A stretch of 64,000 nt of DNA. Origin: Adiantum capillus-veneris. Lineage: Eukaryota; Streptophyta; Polypodiopsida; Polypodiales; Pteridaceae. Below, in pieces: positions 47,201 through 54,835 of the stretch; the stretch's first letter is position 1; each line of letters starts with the position of its first letter. The translations under genes were made by a program, and so were the position numbers. The notes below the pieces were generated by a model. It was not told where the DNA came from, searched no databases, and was given only the letters and a program-made list of their open reading frames with translations. Location of the stretch: assembly GCA_014529385.2 (NCBI GenBank), contig CM043963.1, positions 68,599,912 to 68,663,911 on the forward strand, given 5' to 3'.

Positions 47201-50200
47201 TGCATTACTCAAGGAAAGAACCACAAGAATTTTTTTGCTTGTTGCGATCGCACGAACCCAAGTTTACTTGGGCGTGGCGATTCCTAATTGTGTTTTGTTG
47301 AAGAGTGACAGGAATCCCAAGAAAGAAGAGCTTGTCCAACCTCCCCTTGTGTCTCTTTTCACTCATTGAGAGTGGACCGTGCACTTAGCGGCCGGCCAAT
47401 CGACGTGAGGTGGGAAAAAGCAACCTTGGTGTGAGCGCAAGGCCGCCCAGGGGTGCGCCCGCAGAAAGGAGTAGAACTCAGGTGAAGAGAAGAGCCTTCT
47501 CCAACGCGATTTGCAAGCGAAAGAGAACCTCAAGAACCCAAGATTCTCACAAATCAAGGACCTCAAGAACCTCATGACCCTCAAGAACCCAAGTTTCCTC
47601 GCAAGCTTAAGACCCCAAGATCATAGTGCATGGTCGTCACCCAAAGCGGCATGGATACTTCGCATTCAGGTGATGAGCATGAGAGAGGCGACGAAGGATT
47701 CTCCTTACCAGGAGACTTTTCCAACCCTCCCCCTTCGCCATCTACGCCAAACCTTATGGAGGCAATGATGAAGCAGATGATGGCCATGATGGATAGATAG
47801 GAAGACAAGCGCCTTGCTTTAGAACGCGAGCGCGACGCAAGAAAAGAACTAAGAAAGGAAGAAGCGGCAACACGAAACGCGACATTGGAGGCCGATCGTG
47901 CCGCTCATAGATTGGCTTTGGAGACCGAGCGTGAAGCTCGTAGATTGGCTTTGGAGGCCGAGCGTGAAGCTCGACGAGAGCTACGCACTCAAGAATTGAT
48001 TGCCCAAGTCCTAGCCTCGAAGACCGAACCACCCAAAGATCGTGGGAGTTCGTCGAGTGGCGCAAGCCACGACGCGGATTCCAACCATCCAGTTACAGAA
48101 AAGTTGATTTTCAGTAAGTATGACGGTAAGATGGATGCTACAGTTATTCATTATTGGTTGCATCAATTAAATGCTTATTTTGCGACAACTAAGAAGACAA
48201 GCAATAGCAAAGTTTTGACGGCAGCCATGTACCTTGCCAGTGATGCCATTAATTGGTACCACGCATGGCAAGAGGCACAGCTAGCCGCGCACCTAGAGGC
48301 AGCCGACGATTTCACGCCTCTCTCTTTTAGTTGGGCTGATTTCCAAGACAAGCTCTAAGGCGCGGTTTATGCCACCTCAGTACCTCGCATGATTGAAGGA
48401 CGATTGGCGCGCTCTCAAGCAAAATGGTATGCCGGTTATGTCTTTTTCTAATTGTGTTTTGCAGCTAGGTACCCAACTACGCATGTTAGATGAAGAGCGC
48501 AAAGAGGCTTTTCTCTTTGGATTGGACGAGTATATCAAGTACGATGTCGAGGTACTTGATCCAATCGATCTCAACAAGGCGGTAGCAATTGCTCTCACAC
48601 AAGAGATGAAGCACAACAAGGGAAAGCCTAAGGAGAACAAGACTTCCACAAGTACCTCGCAGACTTCTCAGAATGGTACGAACAGTAAGAATGATAACTC
48701 TTCTAACCAATCTTCCAAGAGTCTCTCATCAAAGAATTCTTCCAATGAATCTAAGGGTAAGGCTAACACAACTGCTAAACCTAAGCTTACTCCGGATGAA
48801 AAAGTAGCACAAGGAATTGTAGGAAGATACATCACTTCGGAAGAACAAAGCACTTACTCTAAAGAAGGTCGTTGTTTTCTTTGTCACATTAAGGGTCACA
48901 TAAAACGAACATGTCCTAAGCTTGAATCGAATGAATCTAAAGAACCCACAGCACCCACTACATCTGTCAATGCAATGAATGATAACACGATTGTGCCCAA
49001 AGTTTCTCAGGACCCTCCCATTGATGATTCACTCATTAAATGTTATGGTCGTACGTCGGGCACCGTTTTGTCATATTGTTTGACCCAGGTAGTATGCATG
49101 ATGTGATCAACCCCTCTCTTGTTGAGAGAGCCTGCCTCGAAGTTAGTCCGAGATCTCCTATCGAGGTCTTTGGCTTTCGTCCTGGTATGGACGCTCTCAT
49201 CACGAAGGAGTGCCTTGATGTGTTGTTTGCAATTCAACAGATTGCCTTCACTAGAAGATTTGTTGTTTCTCCTCTCTCAGGATGTGACATGATTTTAGGC
49301 ATGAAATGGTTTCGTGAAATAAACCCTCTCGTTGATTGGGAGGCTAGCACTTTAACTCTCAATGCCAAAAGTGATTCTCCTACTGCCTTGCATGGAATGG
49401 ACACTGCTCCTTCTCCATCTCTCATTGCTAATATGCAGGACAAGGTCGAAAGAATTCGGGATAAGGAGATTCTCTCAATCTCTTTTTCTCCACAGCATGA
49501 CACAGGATTTGCATGATTATGAGAAGCATGATGATTTGCATGATCAAGATGTGATTTCTCACAAGCATGATGATTTGCATGATCAAGATGTGATTTCTCA
49601 CAAGCATGATGAATTGCATGAACACGATGTGATTGTTCACAAGGATGATGTGTAAGTGAATGTTTTTCCTAGCGAAACTAACCTCGCAGATTCGATCAAT
49701 CACGAAGATCAGATCTTGGCTTTCGAGTCGAGGTCCAAAGAAACCCCACAGGACGATTCGATCATTCAGGATGAACCAATCTTGGCTCTCGAGCCTAGGT
49801 CCACAAAACCCCTTCAAGAAGAAGCGATCTTGGCTATCGAGCCTAGGTCCAAAGAACCATCACAAGAAGTATTATGTGTTCGCATGATTGATACGCACGC
49901 ATTGTTCAAGTGTTTCATTCGTGAAGGTTTCCTGTATTTTAGTCAACAACGTTATGTGATCCCTTTTCCTAGGCATGACATATTGTATGTTGAGCACGTT
50001 TCTCTCATGGATGAGCACGAATGTATGCGGATTCTTCATGAAAAGTTGACAAGTCTGTATGTCAAGAAGTCACATTCTATGTCTCTTCCTTGGCATGACA
50101 CAGTTGTAGAAAGAGCACATGATTGTATGAGCACCAAGCATGGGCATTTCCATTGTGATTTGCCACAGTTGATTGGTTTCGATCAAACAGAAAAGATTCA

Positions 50201-52546
50201 ACCTCATTGTTTGCATGTGTTTGATGAATGGTTTGTCAGTCCGTCTCTATATTCATCTACATTGCATGCACAATCTGTAGAGAAGACAAGATTTTTTTCC
50301 TTCACTTTACATGGAATGGGTATGTTCATGGTTTTGTGTTGGAGATGGTTTCAGGAATTTTCAACCATGGAGATTCTTGAAGACGAAAGAAGCAGGACTC
50401 TAAACGAAGTTGAAGCAAGAAAGAAGATTCTGAAGACTTTGTGTCGCTTTCGGCGCGGCCCAAAGAAGCAAGCGTTGCAGACCTTTATGAAGTTCAAGTA
50501 CCGCACGACCCACACATCAGAGTGGGCCGGCAAAGAGTCCCTTCCAAGATTCCGGATGCTGTTGGCGATCTCCCTCGACGCCATACAGTTCGGTACCAGT
50601 ACCTCACTTTGAAAAGGAGGGGCTGTCACGTGACACATCCCAACCCTATGTGTCCGTGGACAATCTACACCACAGCAGGGTTCAATCAGTCCGATCAGTT
50701 TAGAATAGCAGTGATCTGGAACTTTTGTGAGTCTATTCGTAGACCGTGCATGCCTAGTCACTTAGCATAGATACATATCCTCCGGTTGCACACAGGATGA
50801 TCATCGGAATTCCCATCAGAATCCATTAGCATCAATTAGGGGAATTTTCCAGTGCATTTAGCCTATTTTCCTATTTATTGGGATTTTCACTTATTATTTT
50901 TAAGTGACTTTCCTACAAAAGTAGGTAGGGCAATTTTGCTAAGTTAATATATAAGCAAACCAAAGTTCACACTTTCTGGCAGAAGAGGCAGCAGGAGCTT
51001 CCCGCTCAACAGGCAACTTCTCAGCAGTACCCCCCGCAGCAGTAGACCCATCGCCATCACCACCCCTCCCTTGGCGTTTCCTTCTCTAGCAGCAGAACCA
51101 TTGCCTAGAAGCTTCTCTCTTTTAGCGCTTGTTCCCCTTTGGATCACCCCCATCCTCGGTGTTCTCCCGCGACAGAATCACCTCAGGCCTTAGCGTTTTT
51201 GTCCCAGCAAGCTCAACGATTTTGCAGCATCTACTAACGCTGGATCTGCTGGTCAATTCAGCGTTTTTCTTCATTGCATTCAACAGAGCAGACATCAACC
51301 TTGTAGCGTTTTCATCAGGAGATGCATAGCAGCCCTAGCGTTTCCTGTTTCCAGCCATTCGGCAGCAGAAGGTCATCAAATCGCTAACGCTAGGACAGCA
51401 GGTCAGCGTTTTTGGTTTGCAGCCTAAAAACGCAGATTTTCAGCCATGACGCAGTAGCAGATTCCCCCCAAGTTGGTTGCAAATGCTCCCCCATTTTCAG
51501 CCATAAAAACGCAGCCAAAATAGTCATTTTCAGCCATCGAAACAGTCCCCGAATTCAGCGATTAGAAGATCTCAGATTTCAGCCATCAAGTCGTCGTCGT
51601 CACCACCGTCGTCGTCATCGGCATAATCCCATTGCATCAATCCATTGCATTCGCATTGTACACCTTTGTGCAATCAAAGTAGACCACTCTCGCCGACAAG
51701 AGTGGGGCCTTCGGAGGAGGGTTTTACAACCTCTCGGGTGTCGTATCTCTTCTCTCTCCTTCTCTCAGTCTCATTCACTTGCACGCACAATATCCACTCA
51801 CTTTGTTCGTGATCATAGCACTCTCCATAAGACGGAAAGCTCTCTTTCCCTAAGAACTAAAAGGAACCTTGAGAAATAAAGATCACTAATCTTGAGAAAA
51901 TACAACATTCATTCCGCTGCACCTTACATATCATAACTAACTAAGTTGTATGCACGTCCTGCAGACAGGGTCACAAAGGTGCCAAATCAGTTCCTAGGTT
52001 GTCCTAAGCCCTAGAAGACATAAGTAGCTTGTCTACATACATAAGGCTATATGCATGTGACAGAGGGGGATTGCAGCACATGGCTTACAGAGTTCTTTCA
52101 AAGATGCACCCCCTATACTTGCCTCCCTTGGCATGGAGTCACCGTGGCACGAGCAGAGAGCCTCAGAGCTAGCCGGAGAGAGTGGGTGCCAGGATTTCCA
52201 ATGGCCAAACTACATCATAGGGAGGTGGCAGCGATCAAATCTCAACACTGACAATCAGAGCTGATCCAGGCATATTTATCATGGAGTTGTACACCCCCAT
52301 CCTTTTTGTACACCCCGTTTTTGATTACAGATGGCTGCATATTGTCTTGTACATACCTGACATGCATTGCCATTAGTGGCAAAGCTCCATCCAGTCCCCC
52401 TTATATCCCGTCTTGTTTCAGATCCAAGCTTCCCTAGCTAGTAGTTCTTTATGATTTATCTTTTCAGTTTATTTTCACTTTTGCGATACATAGGACATTC
52501 ATTTGTCTCAAAGGCCGACTTCCACCTTCCGTAAACCTTAATACAG

Positions 52547-52644
<98 letters not shown>

Positions 52645-53041
52645 GGAGAGAAAGGATTCCAAAATTCTGCATGCCGAAACTATATCATAGAGAGATGGCC
52701 GCGATCAAATCCTGGTATCTCTATGCTAATCCCTACAGATTCATTAGGGAACCCCATCTCTGTTGTACACTTTCTTGCAAACCCCCCCATTGATACTCGA
52801 TGGAGATGGTTTTGCATATCCTAATTGTATACCCAACACATATAGGCATGCATTGCTACTAGGGATAGAGCTCCATCCAGGCCCATTTTACCCATCATGA
52901 TTGTACCTCACTACAGTTCGAGCTCCTAGCTTCTCTAGCTAGTAATTTAGGATTTTTTTCTCAATCCATCTTCACTTTTGCGATACCAACATTGTAAATG
53001 AATTTGTCTTAAAGGCCAATTTCGGCCTTCCTAAGACGTAA

Positions 53042-53140
<99 letters not shown>

Positions 53141-53385
53141 TACACACAAGCATGCAAACAAGCAGACCAAGTTTCGCAAGTACCTTGAAGTATTTCATCA
53201 CTCGACATGCTCAGTGAAATGCTGACATCACTTGCCCTTGAACGAAATGAGGATAATCCAGACCCTGCTGCATCCTTGACAGAGTGCAGTGTATTCCCTC
53301 GTACAACCATCACGCTACAGAAGTCTGGCGCATGTTTGGCTACATAAGCTGAGATGCTTTTTGCCCTCAGAACTCTGAAAGCCAT
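34104..53385 (-). CDS. USP / coiled-coil / protein kinase / U-box protein (receptor-like cytoplasmic kinase with E3 ligase domain), six exons
   Basis: Joined exons (53184-53385, 36585-37147, 36144-36290, 35508-36071, 34570-35340, 34104-34295) give 812 residues from the Met at 53385. Order: end of a universal-stress-protein domain (about 1-40), Ser-rich linker, coiled coil (about 256-430), kinase (about 437-700), U-box (about 740-805). Kinase motifs: GQGGYG loop, Lys of VAIKVL (about 476), HRDLKPGN (568-575), DVG for DFG (588-590) and GTSVYIDPAY. In this plant family kinase and U-box together suggest phosphorylation coupled to ubiquitin ligase activity at membranes or in cytosol. All junctions have GT/AG sites and compatible phases. 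The first half of the USP domain is not seen, so the true N-terminus may be longer or lost. Edges are good to about one base. Confidence 0.85.
34570..35340 (-). CDS. Kinase/U-box gene, exon 5: kinase core and U-box start
   Basis: This exon of 257 codons begins VELLSHIRHPHLVMLLGACP after a TTCCAG acceptor. It contains the hinge, catalytic loop (VVHRDLKPGNILLD), DVG, activation segment with GTSVYIDPAY, and ESDVYSLGIIMLQLLTGQKP. The end encodes PGSFFCPISQ, the first U-box strand, then a GT donor. The domain is full length with no internal stop. Confidence 0.95.
35508..36071 (-). CDS. Kinase/U-box gene, exon 4: coiled coil and kinase N-lobe
   Basis: The 188-codon exon starts IDEYERKLDAALQEAR after an ACAG acceptor. 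A long Glu/Arg/Ala-rich coiled coil leads to YTFQEIQIATDNF, LGQGGYGPVYKG and VAIKVLAREG. It ends KEFEKE followed by donor GTGAGT; the Glu of the alpha-C helix lies in this last block. Confidence 0.95.
36144..36290 (-). CDS. Kinase/U-box gene, exon 3: coiled-coil start
   Basis: A 49-codon exon, VLPALQFESLQQQLNEAMQ to EIAKKK, phase 0 at both ends, between an ATGCAG acceptor and a GTGATT donor. Heptad-like composition makes it the beginning of the coiled coil. Confidence 0.9.
36585..37147 (-). CDS. Kinase/U-box gene, exon 2: Ser-rich linker
   Basis: The exon starts with the last two bases of an Asp codon and reads DQLITEEGFLVGEDG then a Ser-rich linker with MEDLSGLANSSAA and FSFDLENSAGSSTLEA, the variable region between USP and coiled coil in this family. 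It ends TNE before donor GTATAAGT. The phase of its 5' edge fits exon 1 exactly across a 16-kb intron. Confidence 0.9.
37401..37690. mobile_element. Tourist-like MITE
   Basis: A 284-bp element (37404-37687) begins GGCTATGGTCGCACAAGGC and ends with its near complement GCCTCGAGTGACCATAGCC. TAA flanks both ends, the target duplication expected of PIF/Harbinger elements. GGCTTAGTTAT is repeated several times in both orientations inside, so the whole element can fold back. No transposase is encoded. Confidence 0.8.
37691..38192. other. Intron sequence without recognisable features
   Basis: AT-rich sequence between the MITE and the truncated LTR-B. No coding exon or repeat is recognised; in particular, the missing first part of the USP domain is not here. 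Confidence 0.6.
38193..38831 (+). repeat. Gypsy-B 5' LTR, left end truncated, with PBS
   Basis: Similarity to the copy ending at 45659 starts at GCCATCGCC (38193) and runs to CACCTTACA (38831), then TTTGTATCAGAGC, a PBS with one change from the initiator-tRNA site. Sequence left of 38193 does not match the other copy, so the U3 part is missing. Confidence 0.85.
38832..40093 (+). pseudogene. Gypsy-B leader and gag, first part
   Basis: Gag begins near ATG 39169 (MDTQASPIGVESSSMD), aligned with the start of gypsy-A gag. Later blocks are FSEYDGKMEAVTIYSWLHQF, AAMYLSGDAINWY and FGLDDYIK. Many stops and frameshifts interrupt it. Element C begins directly after the YIK block. Confidence 0.82.
40095..40536 (-). 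repeat. Element C 3' LTR with (GA)n
   Basis: 442 bp, with one (GA)n tract at about 40122-40184. From about 40185 to its right end it aligns with 44215-44555. Confidence 0.85.
40537..43874 (-). other. Element C interior, non-coding, split by solo LTR-A
   Basis: Flanking the solo LTR (41615-42825) is sequence with degenerate internal repeats. AGCCAGACT...TCTGAGAAGAGG recurs near 41135-41275, and GAGAGACCGCATGGACCA occurs near 41080 and 43198. Open frames exist on both strands but carry no recognisable motif. Confidence 0.7.
41610..42830 (-). mobile_element. Solo LTR-A inside element C
   Basis: A 1211-bp minus-strand copy (41615-42825) begins TGTCACGTGACACATCC and ends TTGCACCTAACA. The flanks CCACT and CCGCT are a 5-bp duplication with one mismatch. 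It is more diverged from the gypsy-A LTRs than those are from each other. Confidence 0.88.
43875..44555 (-). repeat. Element C 5' LTR, with two (GA)n tracts
   Basis: 681 bp, with GA runs at about 43925-43997 and 44145-44214. Between them is a diverged second version of GGCCGGCCCCAAACTC-type LTR sequence and a CCTATATAGG TATA candidate near 44068. The 3' LTR has only one GA run and lacks this extra segment, so the 5' LTR is a composite about 240 bp longer. Confidence 0.85.
44556..45659 (+). repeat. Gypsy-B gag remnant and second LTR-B copy
   Basis: About 55 bases continue the gag frame (YEVKVQAQGPACP) after element C. Sequence from an uncertain point near 44611 to 45659 is LTR-B; TATA-like CATATAAAAGG lies near 44892. 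The part from about 45020 aligns with the 5' LTR to the shared CACCTTACA end. No PPT is recognised, so pol and the LTR boundary have been lost by deletion. Confidence 0.75.
45660..45862 (-). repeat. Relic LTR-D, distal part
   Basis: Together with 51934-52051, which continues it on the other side of gypsy-A, this reads on the minus strand as a decayed LTR distantly like LTR-A. It starts TGTCACATGCATATAGCC and contains TTTGGCACCTTTGTGA. Only one copy exists and its right limit is uncertain. Confidence 0.5.
45868..47174 (+). repeat. Gypsy-A 5' LTR
   Basis: It begins TGTCACGTGACACATCCC, whose first bases form a palindrome with a CACGTG core, and ends CACCTAACA. A TATATAAGC motif near 46192 is the TATA candidate. 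CCGTCGTCGTCATCGGC-type triplet repeats lie near 46840. Confidence 0.95.
47175..47187 (+). promoter_or_regulatory. Gypsy-A primer-binding site
   Basis: TTGGTATCAGAGC follows the LTR directly; TGGTATCAGAGC matches the initiator tRNA-Met 3' end. Confidence 0.94.
47651..49106 (+). pseudogene. Gypsy-A gag
   Basis: The ATG at 47651 (MDTSHSGDEHERGDEG) opens a frame with one TAG at 47798-47800, then an Arg/Glu/Ala-rich coiled coil. The capsid-like core follows (FSKYDGKMDATVIHYWLHQL, AAMYLASDAINWYHAWQ). A stop at 48356 and frameshift lead into the second part (KDDWRALKQNGMPVMSF, FLFGLDEYIKYDV). A Ser/Asn/Lys-rich linker and a perfect CX2CX4HX4C knuckle (CFLCHIKGHIKRTC) near 48876 follow. Gag forms the particle and binds RNA. 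Only a few changes break the frame, so the copy is fairly young. Confidence 0.9.
49049..49516 (+). pseudogene. Gypsy-A retropepsin-like protease
   Basis: In a frame shifted from gag, GHRFVILFDPGSMHDVINPS is followed by GCDMILGMKWFREINPLVDW, the two halves of a retropepsin fold (active-site loop, and the ILGMDWL-like motif). The catalytic triad reads DPG rather than DSG or DTG. It ends with TGA at 49514-49516. Confidence 0.82.
49515..50612 (+). CDS. Gypsy-A ORF X, unrecognised protein in place of pol
   Basis: One frame runs about 365 codons across a single TAA at 49653-49655; the intact part (49656-50612) encodes 318 residues. The N-terminal part contains three 39-bp in-frame repeats encoding HDDLHDQDVISHK-like units. 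Repeated LAxEPRSKEP-type motifs follow. The middle is His/Cys/aromatic-rich (HECMRILHEKL, HGHFHCDLPQLIGF), then a hydrophobic stretch near FTLHGMGMFMVLCWRW and a basic C-terminus (KKILKTLCRFRRGPKKQA). I recognise no RT, RNase H, integrase or env domain. It could be a decayed or structural gag-like product, or captured sequence. The frame ends 11 bases before the PPT/LTR junction. Confidence 0.65.
49530..49646 (+). repeat. Three in-frame 39-bp repeats in ORF X
   Basis: Units start at 49530, 49569 and 49608. The first two are identical (GATGATTTGCATGATCAAGA...), the third has several substitutions. The 39-bp length keeps the reading frame. Confidence 0.95.
50612..50623 (+). promoter_or_regulatory. 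Gypsy-A polypurine tract
   Basis: GAAAAGGAGGGG lies directly before the 3' LTR (one C intervenes), as needed to prime plus-strand DNA. Confidence 0.9.
50624..51928 (+). repeat. Gypsy-A 3' LTR
   Basis: 1305 bp, aligned along its full length with the 5' LTR, ending CACCTTACA before TATCA. Differences are mainly transitions plus a few short indels. Confidence 0.95.
51934..52184 (-). repeat. Relic LTR-D, proximal part, and adjoining sequence
   Basis: To about 52051 this continues the relic LTR interrupted by gypsy-A. The rest has a short open frame (52051-52251) with no recognised motif. Confidence 0.45.
52185..53133. repeat. Two diverged direct repeats, each ending in a long (TC)n
   Basis: Unit 1 (about 52185-52643) and unit 2 (about 52660-53133) share GCGATCAAATC, TTGTACAC, CATGCATTGC, AGCTCCATCCAG, TCTAGCTAGTA and CACTTTTGCGATAC in the same order. 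Each is followed by a TC run, at 52551-52643 and about 53047-53133. The second run lies 50 bases inside the intron from the donor at 53183. Confidence 0.8.
53184..53385 (-). CDS. Kinase/U-box gene, exon 1 (or first recognised exon): USP domain end
   Basis: The frame reads AYVAKHAPDFCSVMVVRG and NTLHSVKDAAG, the diagnostic last strand of the plant USP domain, then a Ser-rich stretch ending EILQ and one base before donor GTACTT. The Met at 53385 (GTCATGGCT) has a reasonable context and no in-frame Met precedes it before a stop at about 53402. Alternatively a TTTCAG acceptor at about 53375 joins an unseen upstream exon carrying the rest of the USP domain. I could not find that exon in the window. 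Confidence 0.8.
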
Positions 53386-53880
53386 GACAAGCACCTCAAT
53401 AATTCACTAAAGTTCTTGTGGCGCATGAACGTATGTATGCATACTACATGAATAAGATGTTACGATGATTGTCTGACTCGCAGCAAAGTAAGAAACTCTA
53501 TACAGTATGTGCAGGTAAACAAAATTTAGGAAATACCTGGTCCCTGCATAGCAGGTCGCTCAGGGCGTCTCTAGGATGGGATCTTAGCTGCCCACTTCCA
53601 CAAAAATGTTGGGCGCGAAGGAAGCCATATCCAGAAAGTACCGTTGGCAACAGTTGAGGGAAGAAAAGGGCTCTAGGAGGCATCCAGACGGAGGGAGACG
53701 AGGCGACGGGCACCAGCTGTGGCGCCATGGTTGAACAGCCAGCGGCGAGGGGAAGCATTGCTGTCGGCAGCACAGCCACAGCGGGAGAACGACGCTCCTC
53801 GCACCTGCGCCGACCAAAATGTGATCGGTCGAGGTCATTGGTCGGAGTGGCAAAGCGCACATGATACGACCGTGTGCACA
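53386..53880 (-). promoter_or_regulatory. GC-rich upstream region or unrecognised 5' exon of the kinase gene
   Basis: Directly upstream of the USP exon lies a CpG-rich stretch, densest at about 53640-53830, unlike the AT-rich surroundings. Such composition is common around plant transcription starts. Minus-strand frames stay open through part of it (an ATG at about 53727, and a possible GACCAG/GTATTT donor near 53518). Their phases do not join to the USP exon and they show no USP motif, so I favour 5' UTR/promoter. Confidence 0.4.
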
Positions 53881-54835
53881 CTTTTGACTTGACTTGGCTA
53901 ACGATCGGTCAAAGGGGCTAGTTCTTATAAGGGAAAATTACCGAAATACCCCTCTAATTGGTGGAAATTCCCAAAATATCCTTGTAACTATTTTGGTTGG
54001 ATTATTCAAGCTTATCAGTTCTGTTTTTGAGTGCTTAGCATGTAATTTGTCACAAATTACCTCGCGAAAAAGGACAGTTATATCTAAATAATGAAGCATT
54101 CATCTCCAAAGCCTACATAACCAACTCAAATTCTAGTTTTAGTATCTTGTACTGATAGACAATCAGTCTTCTTATGAAGGGTATAAATTTTTTTATCTTT
54201 GGAGAAATTTAATCTCTCAACCAAGGGTACTTTGGGAATTTTGGAAAATTGAGGGGCATTTTGGGAATTTATGACAAAATATATGGGGGTATTTTGAGAA
54301 TTTTTGAAATTTGAAGGGTGTTTGAGAAATTTCCACAAATTAGAGGGGTATTTTGGTAATTTTCCCTTCTTATAAACTCACTTCATAACGGCTCCATCCA
54401 ATATTTTTGACAATCGTGCATAAGTATAAAATACTATTATTTGAAGGTTAGAAAAGGAACATAAGCCCATTGTCCGGATGATCCACCACACCATGTGCAC
54501 ACATTATCCAGTAATTAGCACATAGAATATTCTCCCAGAGAAAAGGTCCCGTTTTGATCGAGAAGTGGTGAGATTTGATTTGTGGAGGTCAATGTTGCAA
54601 TGTGTGTGCATACTTTTGATTTGCCACCGGACTTGGCTAGTGATTGGTCAGAGGGGCATGTTCCCCATAAACTCACTTCTGAACAACTCCATCCGATTTA
54701 TTGACAATGGTGCATAAGCATAAACTACTATTGTATAAAGGTTAAAAAAGAACATGAGCTTGTCGGTCAACGCACCATGTGCACACGATATCTAGTGATT
54801 AGCACATATGTGCTCCCAGAGAAAAGGTCCTACGG
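53870..54835. repeat. Diverged local duplication containing a MITE in one copy
   Basis: Unit 1 (about 53870-54533, including the MITE) and unit 2 (about 54598-54830) share TTTTGA...GACTTGGCTA, TAAACTCACTTC, GACAATGGTGCATAAG and CCCAGAGAAAAGGTCC in the same order. Confidence 0.85.
53922..54375. mobile_element. Mutator-like MITE with 9-bp target duplication
   Basis: A 436-bp element (53931-54366) begins GGGAAAATTACCGAAATACC and ends with the near complement GGTATTTTGGTAATTTTCCC. TTCTTATAA occurs exactly on both sides, and a 9-bp duplication is characteristic of Mutator-like elements. The inverted repeats extend about 60 bases. No transposase is encoded. The related unit near 54640 has no element, giving a paralogous empty site. 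Confidence 0.88.

Larger units (their letters stand above)
45863..51933 (+). mobile_element. Gypsy-A, full-length non-autonomous Ty3/gypsy-like element
   Basis: LTRs of about 1307 and 1305 bp (45868-47174 and 50624-51928) are flanked by the exact duplication TATCA (45863-45867 and 51929-51933). By eye the LTRs differ at roughly 45 sites (about 96-97% identity). PBS and PPT are intact. The 3.45-kb interior has gag with a zinc knuckle, a retropepsin-like domain and ORF X, but no RT, RNase H or integrase. Two further solo LTRs of this family lie at 5510 and 41615, so the family has been mobile. Confidence 0.95.
37148..53183 (-). other. 16.0-kb intron filled with nested transposons
   Basis: The donor after 53184 (CAAG/GTACTT) and acceptor at 37148-37150 (GAAAGCAG) join a phase-1 codon. 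The intron contains a MITE, gypsy-B, element C, a solo LTR-A, gypsy-A, a relic LTR and two copies of a (TC)n-ended repeat. The other four introns are 86 to about 294 bp. Confidence 0.82.

Noticed and set aside
50351-50770. Alternative ORF running from gypsy-A interior into the 3' LTR
   Set aside because: It crosses the PPT and LTR start, which is not expected for a polyprotein; ORF X ends just before the PPT.
53584-53881. Protein-coding first exon of the kinase gene in the GC-rich stretch
   Set aside because: Frames are open but lack USP motifs, and the candidate donor phase does not match the next acceptor. Kept only as a promoter/5' UTR candidate.
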